A stretch of 64,000 bases of DNA from assembly GCF_017104715.1 (NCBI RefSeq), contig NZ_JAAGPI010000035.1, forward strand, positions 26,287 to 90,286, given 5' to 3'. This document shows, one piece after another, positions 25,256 through 33,360 of this stretch. Numbering within the stretch: the first letter of the stretch is position 1; each line of letters starts with the position of its first letter. Position numbers and translations under genes: made by a program. The notes under the pieces were generated by a model. It was given only the letters and a program-made list of their open reading frames with translations, was not told the origin of the DNA and did no database searches. Source of the DNA: Burkholderia sp. Ac-20365 (GTDB lineage Bacteria; Pseudomonadota; Gammaproteobacteria; Burkholderiales; Burkholderiaceae).

Positions 25256-25654
25256 CTAGTCTGTAATCACAGCTGTTGCTTCAATCTCAACCTTGGCGTC
25301 GTCCTCGATGAGCGCGACAACCTGCACGGCGCTCATCGCGATGTCGTAATCGCCGATCAGTTCACGAAATGCCTGGCCAATCTCTTTCAGCGATGCGAGG
25401 TACTCGCGCTTGTCCGTTACGTACCACGTCATTCGCACGAGATGTTCGGGCCGCCCGCCCGCTTCGCGCAGCACGGCGAGCACGTTGCGCAGCGCCTGTG
25501 TGGCCTGCTCGGCGAAGCGGTCGCTCGTCATGCGCGCTTCTTCGTTCCAGCCGATCTGTCCGGCGATGAACACCTGCGTGCCGCTCGCCGCGACGCCATT
25601 TGCATAGCCCTTCGGCTTGACCCAGCCTGCGGGCAGTAGCGATCGTTTCTTCAT
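25256..25654 (-). CDS. RidA/YjgF family protein lacking the catalytic arginine
   Basis: A 132-residue Rid-family protein (VAASGTQVFIAGQIGW, HLVRMTWYVTDKREYLASL, VEIEATAVITD). Canonical RidA carries an arginine (E. coli Arg105) needed for 2-aminoacrylate/imine hydrolysis; the aligned position here is Met107 (DIAMSAVQV), placing it among Rid subfamilies without that residue. It overlaps the upstream thioesterase gene by 4 nt and belongs to the 2-aminobenzoyl-CoA operon. A role on an enamine or imine intermediate of that pathway is attractive but unproven, and the missing arginine argues against the standard mechanism. Confidence 0.85.
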   Translation of the reverse strand: MKKRSLLPAGWVKPKGYANGVAASGTQVFIAGQIGWNEEARMTSDRFAEQATQALRNVLAVLREAGGRPEHLVRMTWYVTDKREYLASLKEIGQAFRELIGDYDIAMSAVQVVALIEDDAKVEIEATAVITD

Positions 25655-26094
25655 GAGCGTTGCTCCTCGGTTTGCGCGGCGTGCGGCGCGAATGTGGCGA
25701 GCGCGGCGGCGATATCGTCCGGAATGTCGATCGACTGACCGCTTTCGAGCGATGTCGTCACGAGCACCTGCGTTGCACGAAAACGCACTTCGTCGTTGCA
25801 ATGCGCGACGATGTCGATGCCGATCGAGCGTCGCCCGATGCGCGTGACGCCGAGCGACAGCGTGATCGTTTCGCCCATGCGGCTGGGCCGCGAGAACTCG
25901 CAAACGAGCTTCACGATAGGCAGTCCGACGCGGCGCGTCTGGATCATGTGCGCGTAGTCGATGGCAAGACGCTCGTTGAACCATTCTTCGACGAGCATGT
26001 TCGTCATCACCAGATACTGCGGAAAGTAGACGATGCCCGCGGGATCGCAGTGCGCGAAGCGGATGCGCATCGGCATGTCGAAGGTGGCGGTCAT
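25651..26094 (-). CDS. 4-Hydroxybenzoyl-CoA thioesterase-like hotdog protein
   Basis: A 147-residue hotdog-fold acyl-CoA thioesterase. FAHCDPAGIVYFPQYLVMTN contains the Asp-x-Ala-Gly-Ile-Val-Tyr signature with the catalytic Asp17 of the 4-hydroxybenzoyl-CoA thioesterase group. It starts inside the 3' end of the acyl-CoA dehydrogenase gene (4-nt overlap) and overlaps the Rid gene by 4 nt. In 2-aminobenzoate clusters such a thioesterase probably rescues CoA from dead-end aromatic thioesters (inference). Confidence 0.87.
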   Translation of the reverse strand: MTATFDMPMRIRFAHCDPAGIVYFPQYLVMTNMLVEEWFNERLAIDYAHMIQTRRVGLPIVKLVCEFSRPSRMGETITLSLGVTRIGRRSIGIDIVAHCNDEVRFRATQVLVTTSLESGQSIDIPDDIAAALATFAPHAAQTEEQRS

Positions 26095-27266
26095 TGCGCG
26101 TGCTCCTTCAGCAGATCGCGCCCGACGATCAACTGTTGCACTTCCGTCGCACCTTCATAGATCCGCAGCGCGCGGATCTCGCGATACAGCCTTTCGACCG
26201 TCGTGCCGCTTTGCACGCCCATGCCGCCCCACAGTTGCACGGCAGCGTCGATCACCTGTTGCGCGCCTTCGCTCGCGTGCCACTTCGCCATCGCGGCCTC
26301 GCGCGTGACGCTTTCGCCCTGATCGCGCAGCCATGCAGCGCGATAGACGAGCAGCGCGCTGCTGTCGATGGTCAGCGCCATCTGCGCGAGTTTTGCCTGC
26401 GTCAACTGGAAATCGCCGAGCGTCTGGCCGAACATCTTGCGCGACGCGGCGCGATTCAGTCCTTCCTGCATCGCGCGTCGTGCAAAACCCAATGATGCCG
26501 CCGCGACCGACGTGCGGAAGATATCGAGTGTGCGCATCGCGATCTTGAAGCCTTCGCCGGGTGCACCGAGCATCTGGCTGCGCGGCACACGTGCGCTGGA
26601 AAAATGCAGGCGCGCGAGCGGATGCGGTGCGATCACGTCGATACGTTCGGCAATCTGCAAGCCCGGCGTATCGGCATCGACAATAAACGCGCTGATGCCG
26701 CGTGAGCCGGGCGCTTCACCTGTTCTGGCGAACACGACGTAGAAGTCCGCGATGCCGCCGTTCGAAATCCACGTCTTGTCGCCGTCGAGCACGTAGTTGT
26801 CGCCGTCCTCGCGCGCCTGCAACGCCATCGCGGCCACGTCGGAGCCGGCTTCGGGTTCGGACAGCGCAAATGCGGCCAACGCTTCGCCCCTCGCAACACG
26901 CGGCAAATAACGCGTCTTCTGTTCGTGCGTGCCCGCAAGCGTGATCGCGCCGGAGCCGAGGCCTTGCATCGCGAGTGCGAAATCCGCGAGGCCGTCGTGT
27001 TTTGCGAGCGTTTCGCGCAGCAGGCAAACGGCGCGCGTATCGATCGTGTCGCCGTGCCCGCCATACTGCGTGCCACCGACGCCATACTTCAGCCAGCCCG
27101 CTTCGCCCAACGCGCGCACCAGTTGGCGACACGTTGCATCGACATCGTCATGTTGCACATGCGCGAGATGTCGTGCGGCCCATGTTTCGATGCCCTCTGC
27201 CAACGCGCGATGACGTGCTTCGAAGAATGGCCACGCCAGCGCGCAGTGCGGATCGTCGTGATTCAC
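26091..27266 (-). CDS. Acyl-CoA dehydrogenase
   Basis: A 391-residue FAD-dependent acyl-CoA dehydrogenase. It has FALSEPEAGSDVAAM and TWISNGGIADFYVVFA in the middle domain, RKMFGQTLGDFQLTQAKLA, and LYREIRALRIYEGATEVQQL at the end; Glu371 in YEGATEVQ is at the usual catalytic-base position. It directly follows the enoyl-CoA hydratase gene (2-nt gap) and overlaps the thioesterase by 4 nt. It should desaturate a ring-derived acyl-CoA during beta-oxidation of the reduced anthranilate ring. Confidence 0.9.
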   Translation of the reverse strand: MNHDDPHCALAWPFFEARHRALAEGIETWAARHLAHVQHDDVDATCRQLVRALGEAGWLKYGVGGTQYGGHGDTIDTRAVCLLRETLAKHDGLADFALAMQGLGSGAITLAGTHEQKTRYLPRVARGEALAAFALSEPEAGSDVAAMALQAREDGDNYVLDGDKTWISNGGIADFYVVFARTGEAPGSRGISAFIVDADTPGLQIAERIDVIAPHPLARLHFSSARVPRSQMLGAPGEGFKIAMRTLDIFRTSVAAASLGFARRAMQEGLNRAASRKMFGQTLGDFQLTQAKLAQMALTIDSSALLVYRAAWLRDQGESVTREAAMAKWHASEGAQQVIDAAVQLWGGMGVQSGTTVERLYREIRALRIYEGATEVQQLIVGRDLLKEHAQ

Positions 27267-27268
27267 GA

Positions 27269-28120
27269 TCAGTCTCCTTCGAACACAGGGCGCGACTTCG
27301 CAGCAAACGCACGATACGCGCGCTCGAAGTCACGGGTCGTCATGCAAATGGCCTGCGCTTGCGCCTCCGATTCGATGGCTTCGTCGATGCTCATGCTCCA
27401 TTCCTGATGCAGCATCTTCTTCGTGACGCCATGCGCGAATGTGGGGCCGGCGGCGAGATCGGCAGCGAGTTTCGATGCTTCGTCGAGCAACGATTCGGGC
27501 GCGCACAAGCGGTTGTAGAAGCCCCAAGCGTAGCCTTCGTCGCCGCTTGCCGAACGCCCCGTGTAGAGCAATTCTGCTGCGCGTCCTTGTCCGATGATGC
27601 GCGGTAAGATCGAGCACGCGCCCATATCGCAACCGGCAAGGCCCACGCGCGTGAACAGAAACGCGAGCTTGCTGCGCGCGGTGCCGAGACGCATGTCCGA
27701 CGCCATCGCCAGAATCGCGCCCGCGCCAGCACAAACGCCATCGACAGCCGCGATAATGGACTGCGGACAATGCCGCATCGCCTTGACGAGATCGCCCGTC
27801 ATGCGCGTGAAGAGCAGCAGTTCCGGCATCGGCAGATCGATCAGCGGCGCGATGATGTCGTGCACATCTCCGCCCGAACAGAAGTTTTCTCCCGCGCCGT
27901 GCATCACGACGACCTTCACATCGGTTGCATATGCGAGTTGCCGGAACAGGTCGCGCAACTCGGCATACGATTCGAACGTCAGCGGATTCTTGCGCTCGGG
28001 CCGGTTCAGCATGATCGTTGCGACACCGGCGTTGACGGACCAGCCGAAGTGTTTCGCCTCATACGTGGCGAGCGTCGTGCGATTGCCGGCCAGCAGGGCT
28101 TCGGCGGCAGAACGGGTCAT
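27269..28120 (-). CDS. Enoyl-CoA hydratase/isomerase family protein
   Basis: A 283-residue crotonase: NAGVATIMLNRPERKNPLTF (core LNRPERKNPL), GAGENFCSGGDVHD (first oxyanion loop), IAAVDGVCAGAGAILAMASD (second oxyanion loop) and FLFTRVGLAGCDMGACSILP. ATG 28120 is chosen because GGAGGAG lies 6-12 nt upstream; an earlier in-frame ATG at 28135 overlaps that ribosome binding site. It belongs to the 2-aminobenzoyl-CoA operon and should hydrate or cleave a ring-derived enoyl-CoA. Confidence 0.88.
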   Translation of the reverse strand: MTRSAAEALLAGNRTTLATYEAKHFGWSVNAGVATIMLNRPERKNPLTFESYAELRDLFRQLAYATDVKVVVMHGAGENFCSGGDVHDIIAPLIDLPMPELLLFTRMTGDLVKAMRHCPQSIIAAVDGVCAGAGAILAMASDMRLGTARSKLAFLFTRVGLAGCDMGACSILPRIIGQGRAAELLYTGRSASGDEGYAWGFYNRLCAPESLLDEASKLAADLAAGPTFAHGVTKKMLHQEWSMSIDEAIESEAQAQAICMTTRDFERAYRAFAAKSRPVFEGD

Positions 28121-28150
28121 TGTTGTCTCCTCCATGGCGGATGTCGCGCG

Positions 28151-28708
28151 TCAGCTTTTGATCGTGTTCAGCAGATGCTGCTTGAGCTTGCCCAGCTTCT
28201 GATGCGTGCGCGACTTCTCATCGAGATCGAGGCCGCCGAACATTTCGACGACCCATTGCTCGTGCGCGATCGCCATCCTGTCGAACAGCGCGCGGCCTTC
28301 GGGCGTGAGGCGCACGCTGGTCGAACGGCGGTCGTTCGGATCGGTGTCGCGCGTGACGAGCCCTTCGTTTTCCAGTTGATCGGTAATGCCGGTGACGTTG
28401 CCGCCCGTCACCATCAGACGGCGCGACAGCTCCGTCATCTTCAGGCCTTCGGGATGGCGCTCGAGCTGCGCCATCAGATCGAAACGCGGCAGCGTCGTAT
28501 CGAATTCGTTGCGCAGACGCTTGCGCAACTCGGCTTGCACGAGGTTGGTCGTCGTCAGCATGCGCAGCCACAGGCGCAAGCCCATGTGGCTGTCCGCGCC
28601 CGTGCTCATTTCCATGTCCACGACATTCTCCGCAGGTTTGGCGATGCCTTTGCGCGCCGGTTTCGCTTCAGCGGCTTCGGAGGGTTTCTTCTTTGCTGTG
28701 TTGCTCAT
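28151..28708 (-). CDS. MarR-family transcriptional regulator of the aminobenzoate operon
   Basis: A 185-residue MarR regulator with a 40-residue Lys/Ala-rich N-terminal extension, then the winged helix: TLPRFDLMAQLERHPEGLKM, RRLMVTGGNVTGITDQLENEGL (recognition helix) and DPNDRRSTSVRLTPEGRALF (wing). It overlaps the SDR gene by 4 nt, so it is made with the pathway enzymes. By analogy to MarR regulators in aromatic-CoA operons, a CoA thioester such as 2-aminobenzoyl-CoA may be the inducer. The 10-bp inverted repeat at the operon promoter is its likely target (inference). Confidence 0.87.
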   Translation of the reverse strand: MSNTAKKKPSEAAEAKPARKGIAKPAENVVDMEMSTGADSHMGLRLWLRMLTTTNLVQAELRKRLRNEFDTTLPRFDLMAQLERHPEGLKMTELSRRLMVTGGNVTGITDQLENEGLVTRDTDPNDRRSTSVRLTPEGRALFDRMAIAHEQWVVEMFGGLDLDEKSRTHQKLGKLKQHLLNTIKS

Positions 28709-29484
28709 GTGACTTCTCCGCCTGAAACGGAAATCGATTGACCTGTGATGGATTCGGAACCGGGCATGCATAACCACAGCACCGCGTTCGCGACTTCGTC
28801 GGGCGCGACGAAACGGCGCTGCGGGTTGTTGCGCACGAGAATGTCGCGTGCTTCCTGCTCGCTGCGCGAAGTCTTCGCGGTGATCTGATCGAGCGACGCT
28901 TGCAGTAATTCGGTTTCGGTGTAGCCAGGGCACACCGCGTTCACGGTGATGCCTTTCGTTGCAACTTCGAGCGCGAGCGAACGCGTGAGTCCGATCACGC
29001 CATGTTTCGCCGCGCAATACGCGGCGACGTACGCATAGCCGATCTGTCCGGCCGTGCTCGCAACGTTGATAATGCGACCATGATTGCGTTCGAGCATCGG
29101 CGGCAACACGGCGCGCGTGCACAGAAACACGCCCGTCAGATTGACGTCGAGCATGCGCTTCCACAGTGCGATGTCGGTATTCACGAACGGTGCGGCTTGC
29201 GCCTGTCCCGCGTTGTTGACGAGTACATCGACAGCGCCTGCGATCGACGCCGCTTCTGAAAAGGCCTTGTTTACAGCGCTTTCGTCGCACACGTCGACGC
29301 TGATACATGCTGCAATCCCGCCATGCGCGCTCAATGTTTCGCGCTGTGCGGCGAGACGTTGCGCGTCGCGTCCCATCAGCGTGACGCGCGCGCCCGCCTT
29401 GACGAGCGCTTGCGCCGTCGCTGCGCCGATGCCGCTGCCGCCGCCTGTCACGACGGCATGTTTTCCCGCGAGGCTGCTGTTCAT
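28705..29484 (-). CDS. Short-chain dehydrogenase/reductase of the aminobenzoate operon
   Basis: A 259-residue classical SDR: VVTGGGSGIGAATAQALVKA (TGxxxGxG), NNAGQAQ (NNAG), RIINVASTAGQIGYAYVAAY (Ser and Tyr) with YCAAKHG (YxxxK), and NAVCPGYTETELL. The start at 29484 overlaps the stop of the monooxygenase gene by one base (TGATG). It should oxidise a 3-hydroxyacyl-CoA intermediate or reduce a ring ketone in the anthranilate pathway. Confidence 0.88.
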   Translation of the reverse strand: MNSSLAGKHAVVTGGGSGIGAATAQALVKAGARVTLMGRDAQRLAAQRETLSAHGGIAACISVDVCDESAVNKAFSEAASIAGAVDVLVNNAGQAQAAPFVNTDIALWKRMLDVNLTGVFLCTRAVLPPMLERNHGRIINVASTAGQIGYAYVAAYCAAKHGVIGLTRSLALEVATKGITVNAVCPGYTETELLQASLDQITAKTSRSEQEARDILVRNNPQRRFVAPDEVANAVLWLCMPGSESITGQSISVSGGEVT

Positions 29485-31856
29485 CAAACGGTTCCTTCCG
29501 CGCGTTGCGCGCGTTCTTGCGGCGACAGACGCGCGTTGTCGGCGGCCATCGCGCGCTCGCGTTCGTAATTGCGTTCGAGTTGCGACTTGGCGGCCGTGTA
29601 CTGCTTCGGCCAGTTCACATCGAAGTAGCCGATTTTCGCGGCCTCGTTCAACGTCCACGATGGATTCGCCAGATGCGGACGCGCAACCGCGCACAGGTCC
29701 GCGCGACCGGCCGCGATGATGCTGTTCACGTGATCCGCTTCGGAAATGGCACCGACCGCAATGGTCGCGATGCCTGCCTCATTGCGGATGCGATCCGCGA
29801 ACGGCGTCTGGAACATGCGGCCGAACACGGGCTTTTCTTCCTTGCTGACCTGACCCGACGACACGTCGATCATGTCGGCACCCGCCGCCTTGAACGCGCG
29901 CGCGATCTCGACGGCATCGTCCGGCGTCGTGCCGCCGTCGACCCAGTCGTGCGCGGAGATGCGCACCGACATCGGCTTGTCTTGCGGCCACACTTTGCGC
30001 ATTGCGGCGAACACTTCGAGCGGATAGCGCAGACGGTTGGCGAGCGAACCGCCGTATTCGTCGGTACGGTGATTGGTCAAAGGCGAGAGGAAGCTGGACA
30101 GAAAATAGCCGTGCGCGCAGTGCAATTCGAGCCAGTCGAAGCCCGCATCCGCGGCCATTTCCGTAGCACGTACGAATTGTGCTTCGATTTCGCGCAGTTC
30201 TTCATGTATCGCTTCGCGCGACCACTGGCTCACGCCGCGCAGATATTGCTGCGGCGATGCCGACACTAACGGCCAGTTGTTATCGGGTAAAGGTTGATCG
30301 ATACCATCCCAACTCACGCGCGTCGATGCCTTGGCGCCCGCATGACCAAGCTGCATGCCGATCTTCGCGTCGGACTGTGTGTGCACGAACTGCACGATGC
30401 GGCGCCACGCAGCGAGATGCTCGGGTGCATACATGCCGGGACATCCGGGCGTGATGCGCGCTTCGGGCGACACGCAGGTCATTTCCGTCATCACGAGCGC
30501 AGCGCCGCCCATCGCGCGTGCACCGAGATGCATCAGATGGTAGTCGCCCGCGATACCGTCGACCGCGGAATACTGCGCCATCGGCGACACGACCACGCGG
30601 TTCTTCAACGTCACGCCGCGCAATTTGAACGGCGTGAACATAGGCGGCACGGAATGCTTTTCCGGTCCGCGTTCGACGCCTGCTCCTGCCGCGAGCCAGT
30701 CTTCGAACGAAGACAGATAACCCGCATCGCGCTCACGCAGGTTCTCGTGCGAAATGCGTTGCGAGCGCGTGAGCAGCGAATACGCGAACTGCTCGGGCTC
30801 GAACGACGCGTACCGATCGACATGCTCGAACCATTCCGTGGAATTGCGCGCCGCGTTCTGGATGCGCAGCACGTCGACGCTGCGCACTTCGGTGTAGTGC
30901 GCGAGCGCGGCGGAAAGATCATGTGGATGCGCGTCGATGCTGTTGGCAAGCTCGATTGCGTCTTCGAGCGCGAGCTTCGTGCCGGAGCCGATCGAAAAGT
31001 GCGCGGTGTGCGCGGCGTCGCCCATCAGCACGACGGGCCCGCGCTTGCCATTCGCTTGAGTTTTCCAGTGCACCCATTCGCGATTGACGACGCGCGGAAA
31101 GCGGATCCATTGCGACGAGCCGCGCAGATGGCTGGCGTTCGACATCAACGGATGGCCGTCGAGGTACTTCGCGAACAGCCGCTCGCAGAACGCAATGCTG
31201 TCCTCCTTGCTCATTTCGTCGAGTCCGGCGGCGCGCCACACGCGTTCCGGCGTTTCGACAATGAATGTCGATGTCTGATCGTCGAAGCGGTATGCGTGCG
31301 CCTGAAACCAGCCCCATTCGGTCTTTTCGAATGCGAATGTGAAGGCGTCGAAGAGCTTGTTCGTGCCGAGCCACACGAAGCGGCAATCGCGCATGTCGAC
31401 GTCGGGCTGATAGGTGGCGGCGTACTTCTGGCGGATTGCGCTGTTCAGGCCGTCGCTGGCGATGATGAGATCTGCGTCGTAGTCGTCGTCGTTCGTGACC
31501 TGGGTTTCGAACACGAGCTTCACGCCGAGTTCTTCGCAGCGCGCCTGCAGGATGTTCAGCAGCCGCTTGCGGCCGATGCCGCAAAAGCCGTGGCCCGACG
31601 AACGCACTTTCGCGCCGCGAAAGTTGATCTCGATGTCGTCCCAGTGATTGAACGCGCCGAGGATCATGTCGGCGCTTTTTTCGTCGGCGGCGCGCAGGTT
31701 GCCGAGTGTCTGATCGGAGAATACGACGCCCCAGCCAAAGGTGTCGTACGGCCGGTTGCGCTCGACGACGATCACTTCATGCGCCGGATGGCGACGCTTC
31801 ATCAACAACCCGAAATACAGCCCGGCCGGGCCGCCGCCGATGCAAACGATGCGCAT
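29484..31856 (-). CDS. Bifunctional 2-aminobenzoyl-CoA monooxygenase/reductase (salicylyl-CoA 5-hydroxylase type)
   Basis: A 790-residue fusion. Residues 1-395 are a flavin hydroxylase: FAD motif GGGPAGLYFG at 7-16, ASDGLNSAIR (DG motif, ~133-142) and VVLMGDAAHTAHFSIGSG (GD motif, ~275-292). Residues ~405-770 are an old-yellow-enzyme-like FMN reductase (VVVSPMAQYSAVDG; SPLTNHRTDEYGGSL). This architecture is that of 2-aminobenzoyl-CoA monooxygenase/reductase of Azoarcus evansii, which hydroxylates and partly reduces the ring of 2-aminobenzoyl-CoA. NCBI names the family bifunctional salicylyl-CoA 5-hydroxylase/oxidoreductase. First gene of the operon, directly behind the promoter at 31887-31915. 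Confidence 0.9.
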   Translation of the reverse strand: MRIVCIGGGPAGLYFGLLMKRRHPAHEVIVVERNRPYDTFGWGVVFSDQTLGNLRAADEKSADMILGAFNHWDDIEINFRGAKVRSSGHGFCGIGRKRLLNILQARCEELGVKLVFETQVTNDDDYDADLIIASDGLNSAIRQKYAATYQPDVDMRDCRFVWLGTNKLFDAFTFAFEKTEWGWFQAHAYRFDDQTSTFIVETPERVWRAAGLDEMSKEDSIAFCERLFAKYLDGHPLMSNASHLRGSSQWIRFPRVVNREWVHWKTQANGKRGPVVLMGDAAHTAHFSIGSGTKLALEDAIELANSIDAHPHDLSAALAHYTEVRSVDVLRIQNAARNSTEWFEHVDRYASFEPEQFAYSLLTRSQRISHENLRERDAGYLSSFEDWLAAGAGVERGPEKHSVPPMFTPFKLRGVTLKNRVVVSPMAQYSAVDGIAGDYHLMHLGARAMGGAALVMTEMTCVSPEARITPGCPGMYAPEHLAAWRRIVQFVHTQSDAKIGMQLGHAGAKASTRVSWDGIDQPLPDNNWPLVSASPQQYLRGVSQWSREAIHEELREIEAQFVRATEMAADAGFDWLELHCAHGYFLSSFLSPLTNHRTDEYGGSLANRLRYPLEVFAAMRKVWPQDKPMSVRISAHDWVDGGTTPDDAVEIARAFKAAGADMIDVSSGQVSKEEKPVFGRMFQTPFADRIRNEAGIATIAVGAISEADHVNSIIAAGRADLCAVARPHLANPSWTLNEAAKIGYFDVNWPKQYTAAKSQLERNYERERAMAADNARLSPQERAQRAEGTV

Positions 31857-31880
31857 GCTGGTTCCCCATCGCGTGTGTTC

Positions 31881-31923
31881 GGATTTACTTTAGGTTTTGA
31901 TAGTTTAGATGTCAAGTAAATCC
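31881..31923. promoter_or_regulatory. 10-bp inverted repeat framing the aminobenzoate promoter (operator candidate)
   Basis: GGATTTACTT (31881-31890) and AAGTAAATCC (31914-31923) are perfect inverted copies separated by 23 nt. The left arm overlaps the -10 and the right arm overlaps the -35 of the minus-strand promoter, an ideal place for a repressor such as the operon-encoded MarR protein. Confidence 0.65.
31887..31915 (-). promoter_or_regulatory. Promoter of the 2-aminobenzoyl-CoA operon
   Basis: On the minus strand TTGACA (31915-31910), a 17-nt spacer and TAAAGT (31892-31887) form a near-consensus sigma-70 promoter. The expected start point is about 24 nt before the first codon of the monooxygenase gene. 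Confidence 0.7.
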
Positions 31924-32262
31924 CGATTAAACACACAGGTCGATCCTCATTCGCTTGAAATGCCCGACGCGTCGATTACGCTATCTGTAACGAACGACGA
32001 ATTGCAGAGGCATGCGGTTACCACGGCGCACACACCACGCCCAAAGCGTATGTAGCGGACGTTGAACGTCGCCTGCCTTCCTGAAAGACACGATCTCCCC
32101 GGCCGCGCGCGCATGAGTTTTAGACATGGTGCGCATGCGCAGATTTCGCTTGTTGGGTGATATTGGCAAACCTACAGTCGGTTGTCGCGCAAGGCTTTCG
32201 CACGGTGTCGCCATGTCACGTGCTGCTGGCCGAGGGCATCGATTGTTCATCAGGAGACCGTC

Positions 32263-33360
32263 ATGCAAGATATCAAACGGGGCAGAAGGCAGGCGATCAA
32301 GACGATCGGCGCAGCGCTAGCGGCTTCGACGTTGCCAATGCCGTTCATCAACGTCCGCGCCCAGCAGCAACAGAATTTCTCCGGCAAGACACTGCGGCTC
32401 CTGACCTGGTCCGACGATACGGGCACGGCCGCGCTGCGCAACATCGCCGCGACGTTCACCGCAAAGACGGGCGCGAAAGTGATCGCGGACCGTGCCGACG
32501 GAACGTCGGGCATGGTCGCGAAGGTCAAGGCTTCGGGCGACCGCCCGACCTACGATGTCATCACGCTGGCTGGCGTCGGCGCAGCGGGCCTCGGCGATGC
32601 GGGCCTGCTCGTCAAGCCCGATCTCGACAAGCTGCCGAACCTGAAAGACGTCGCGCCGCAATACCGCACGGGCGCAAATGGCTTCGGCGTCGGTTATCTG
32701 CTGTGGTCGGATGGTTTGATCTACAACACGTCGACGGTGAAAACGGCGCCCGAATCGTACGAAGCACTGTGGGACCCGAAATACGCGGGGCGCCTGTTCC
32801 TGCCGCCGCCCGAGTGGGCCGAAGCCGTGGATCTCGCGATCATCGCGGCAAAGCTCGCGGGCGGATCGCAGCAGAACATCGAGCCGGGTTTCAAGAAGCT
32901 TGCACAGCTGAAAGATCATGTGATGACGCTCGGCGAAAACCCGAATCAGGTCGCCGATCTGTTCCGCACCGGTTCGCTCGATATCGGCGGCATCTATTCG
33001 CCGGCGTTTTTCCCCGATCAGATCCGCAAGCCCGAGTACAAGATGGGCGTGACTTATGGGATGAAGGAAGGCTTCGCTACGCAGCTGATGTTCACCGTCA
33101 TTCCGAAGGCGCATCCTGGCGATAGCGACCTGATCCACGCATTCATCAACCATTCGCTGGATGCAGGCGTGCAGGGCCGCATGGCCGCCGACGTGATGAA
33201 CGGTCCCGTCAACTCGAAGGCAGTGATTCCCGCCGAGAGCCGCGCCTTCGTGCCGAGCCCGAAGCAGATCGCCGAAAAGGCCGTGCTGCATGACGACAAG
33301 GCGCTCGCGGCCGTGCAGCCCGCGTGGATCAAACGCTACACGGAAATCTTTTCGGCATGA
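32263..33360 (+). CDS. ABC transporter substrate-binding protein (polyamine/PotD type)
   Basis: A 365-residue periplasmic binding protein of the spermidine/putrescine (SBP_bac_8) type. The N-terminus KRGRRQAIKTIGAALAAS contains RRQAIK, compatible with a Tat signal, cleaved after NVRA near residue 33; then LRLLTWSDDTGTAALRN and an AFINHSLDAGVQGRMAADV C-terminal helix. AGGAG lies 8-12 nt before ATG 32263. First gene of a four-gene importer operon (binding protein, two permeases, ATPase). The substrate may be related to the divergent aminobenzoate pathway, but this is only positional. Confidence 0.87.
   Translation: MQDIKRGRRQAIKTIGAALAASTLPMPFINVRAQQQQNFSGKTLRLLTWSDDTGTAALRNIAATFTAKTGAKVIADRADGTSGMVAKVKASGDRPTYDVITLAGVGAAGLGDAGLLVKPDLDKLPNLKDVAPQYRTGANGFGVGYLLWSDGLIYNTSTVKTAPESYEALWDPKYAGRLFLPPPEWAEAVDLAIIAAKLAGGSQQNIEPGFKKLAQLKDHVMTLGENPNQVADLFRTGSLDIGGIYSPAFFPDQIRKPEYKMGVTYGMKEGFATQLMFTVIPKAHPGDSDLIHAFINHSLDAGVQGRMAADVMNGPVNSKAVIPAESRAFVPSPKQIAEKAVLHDDKALAAVQPAWIKRYTEIFSA

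Larger units (their letters stand above)
31857..32262. other. Divergent intergenic region between aminobenzoate operon and ABC transporter
   Basis: No gene is supported in these 406 bases. The left end carries the minus-strand promoter and a 10-bp inverted repeat, listed separately. The right part leads to the transporter gene and shows an AGGAG ribosome binding site at its end, but no clear promoter that I can name. Confidence 0.6.
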
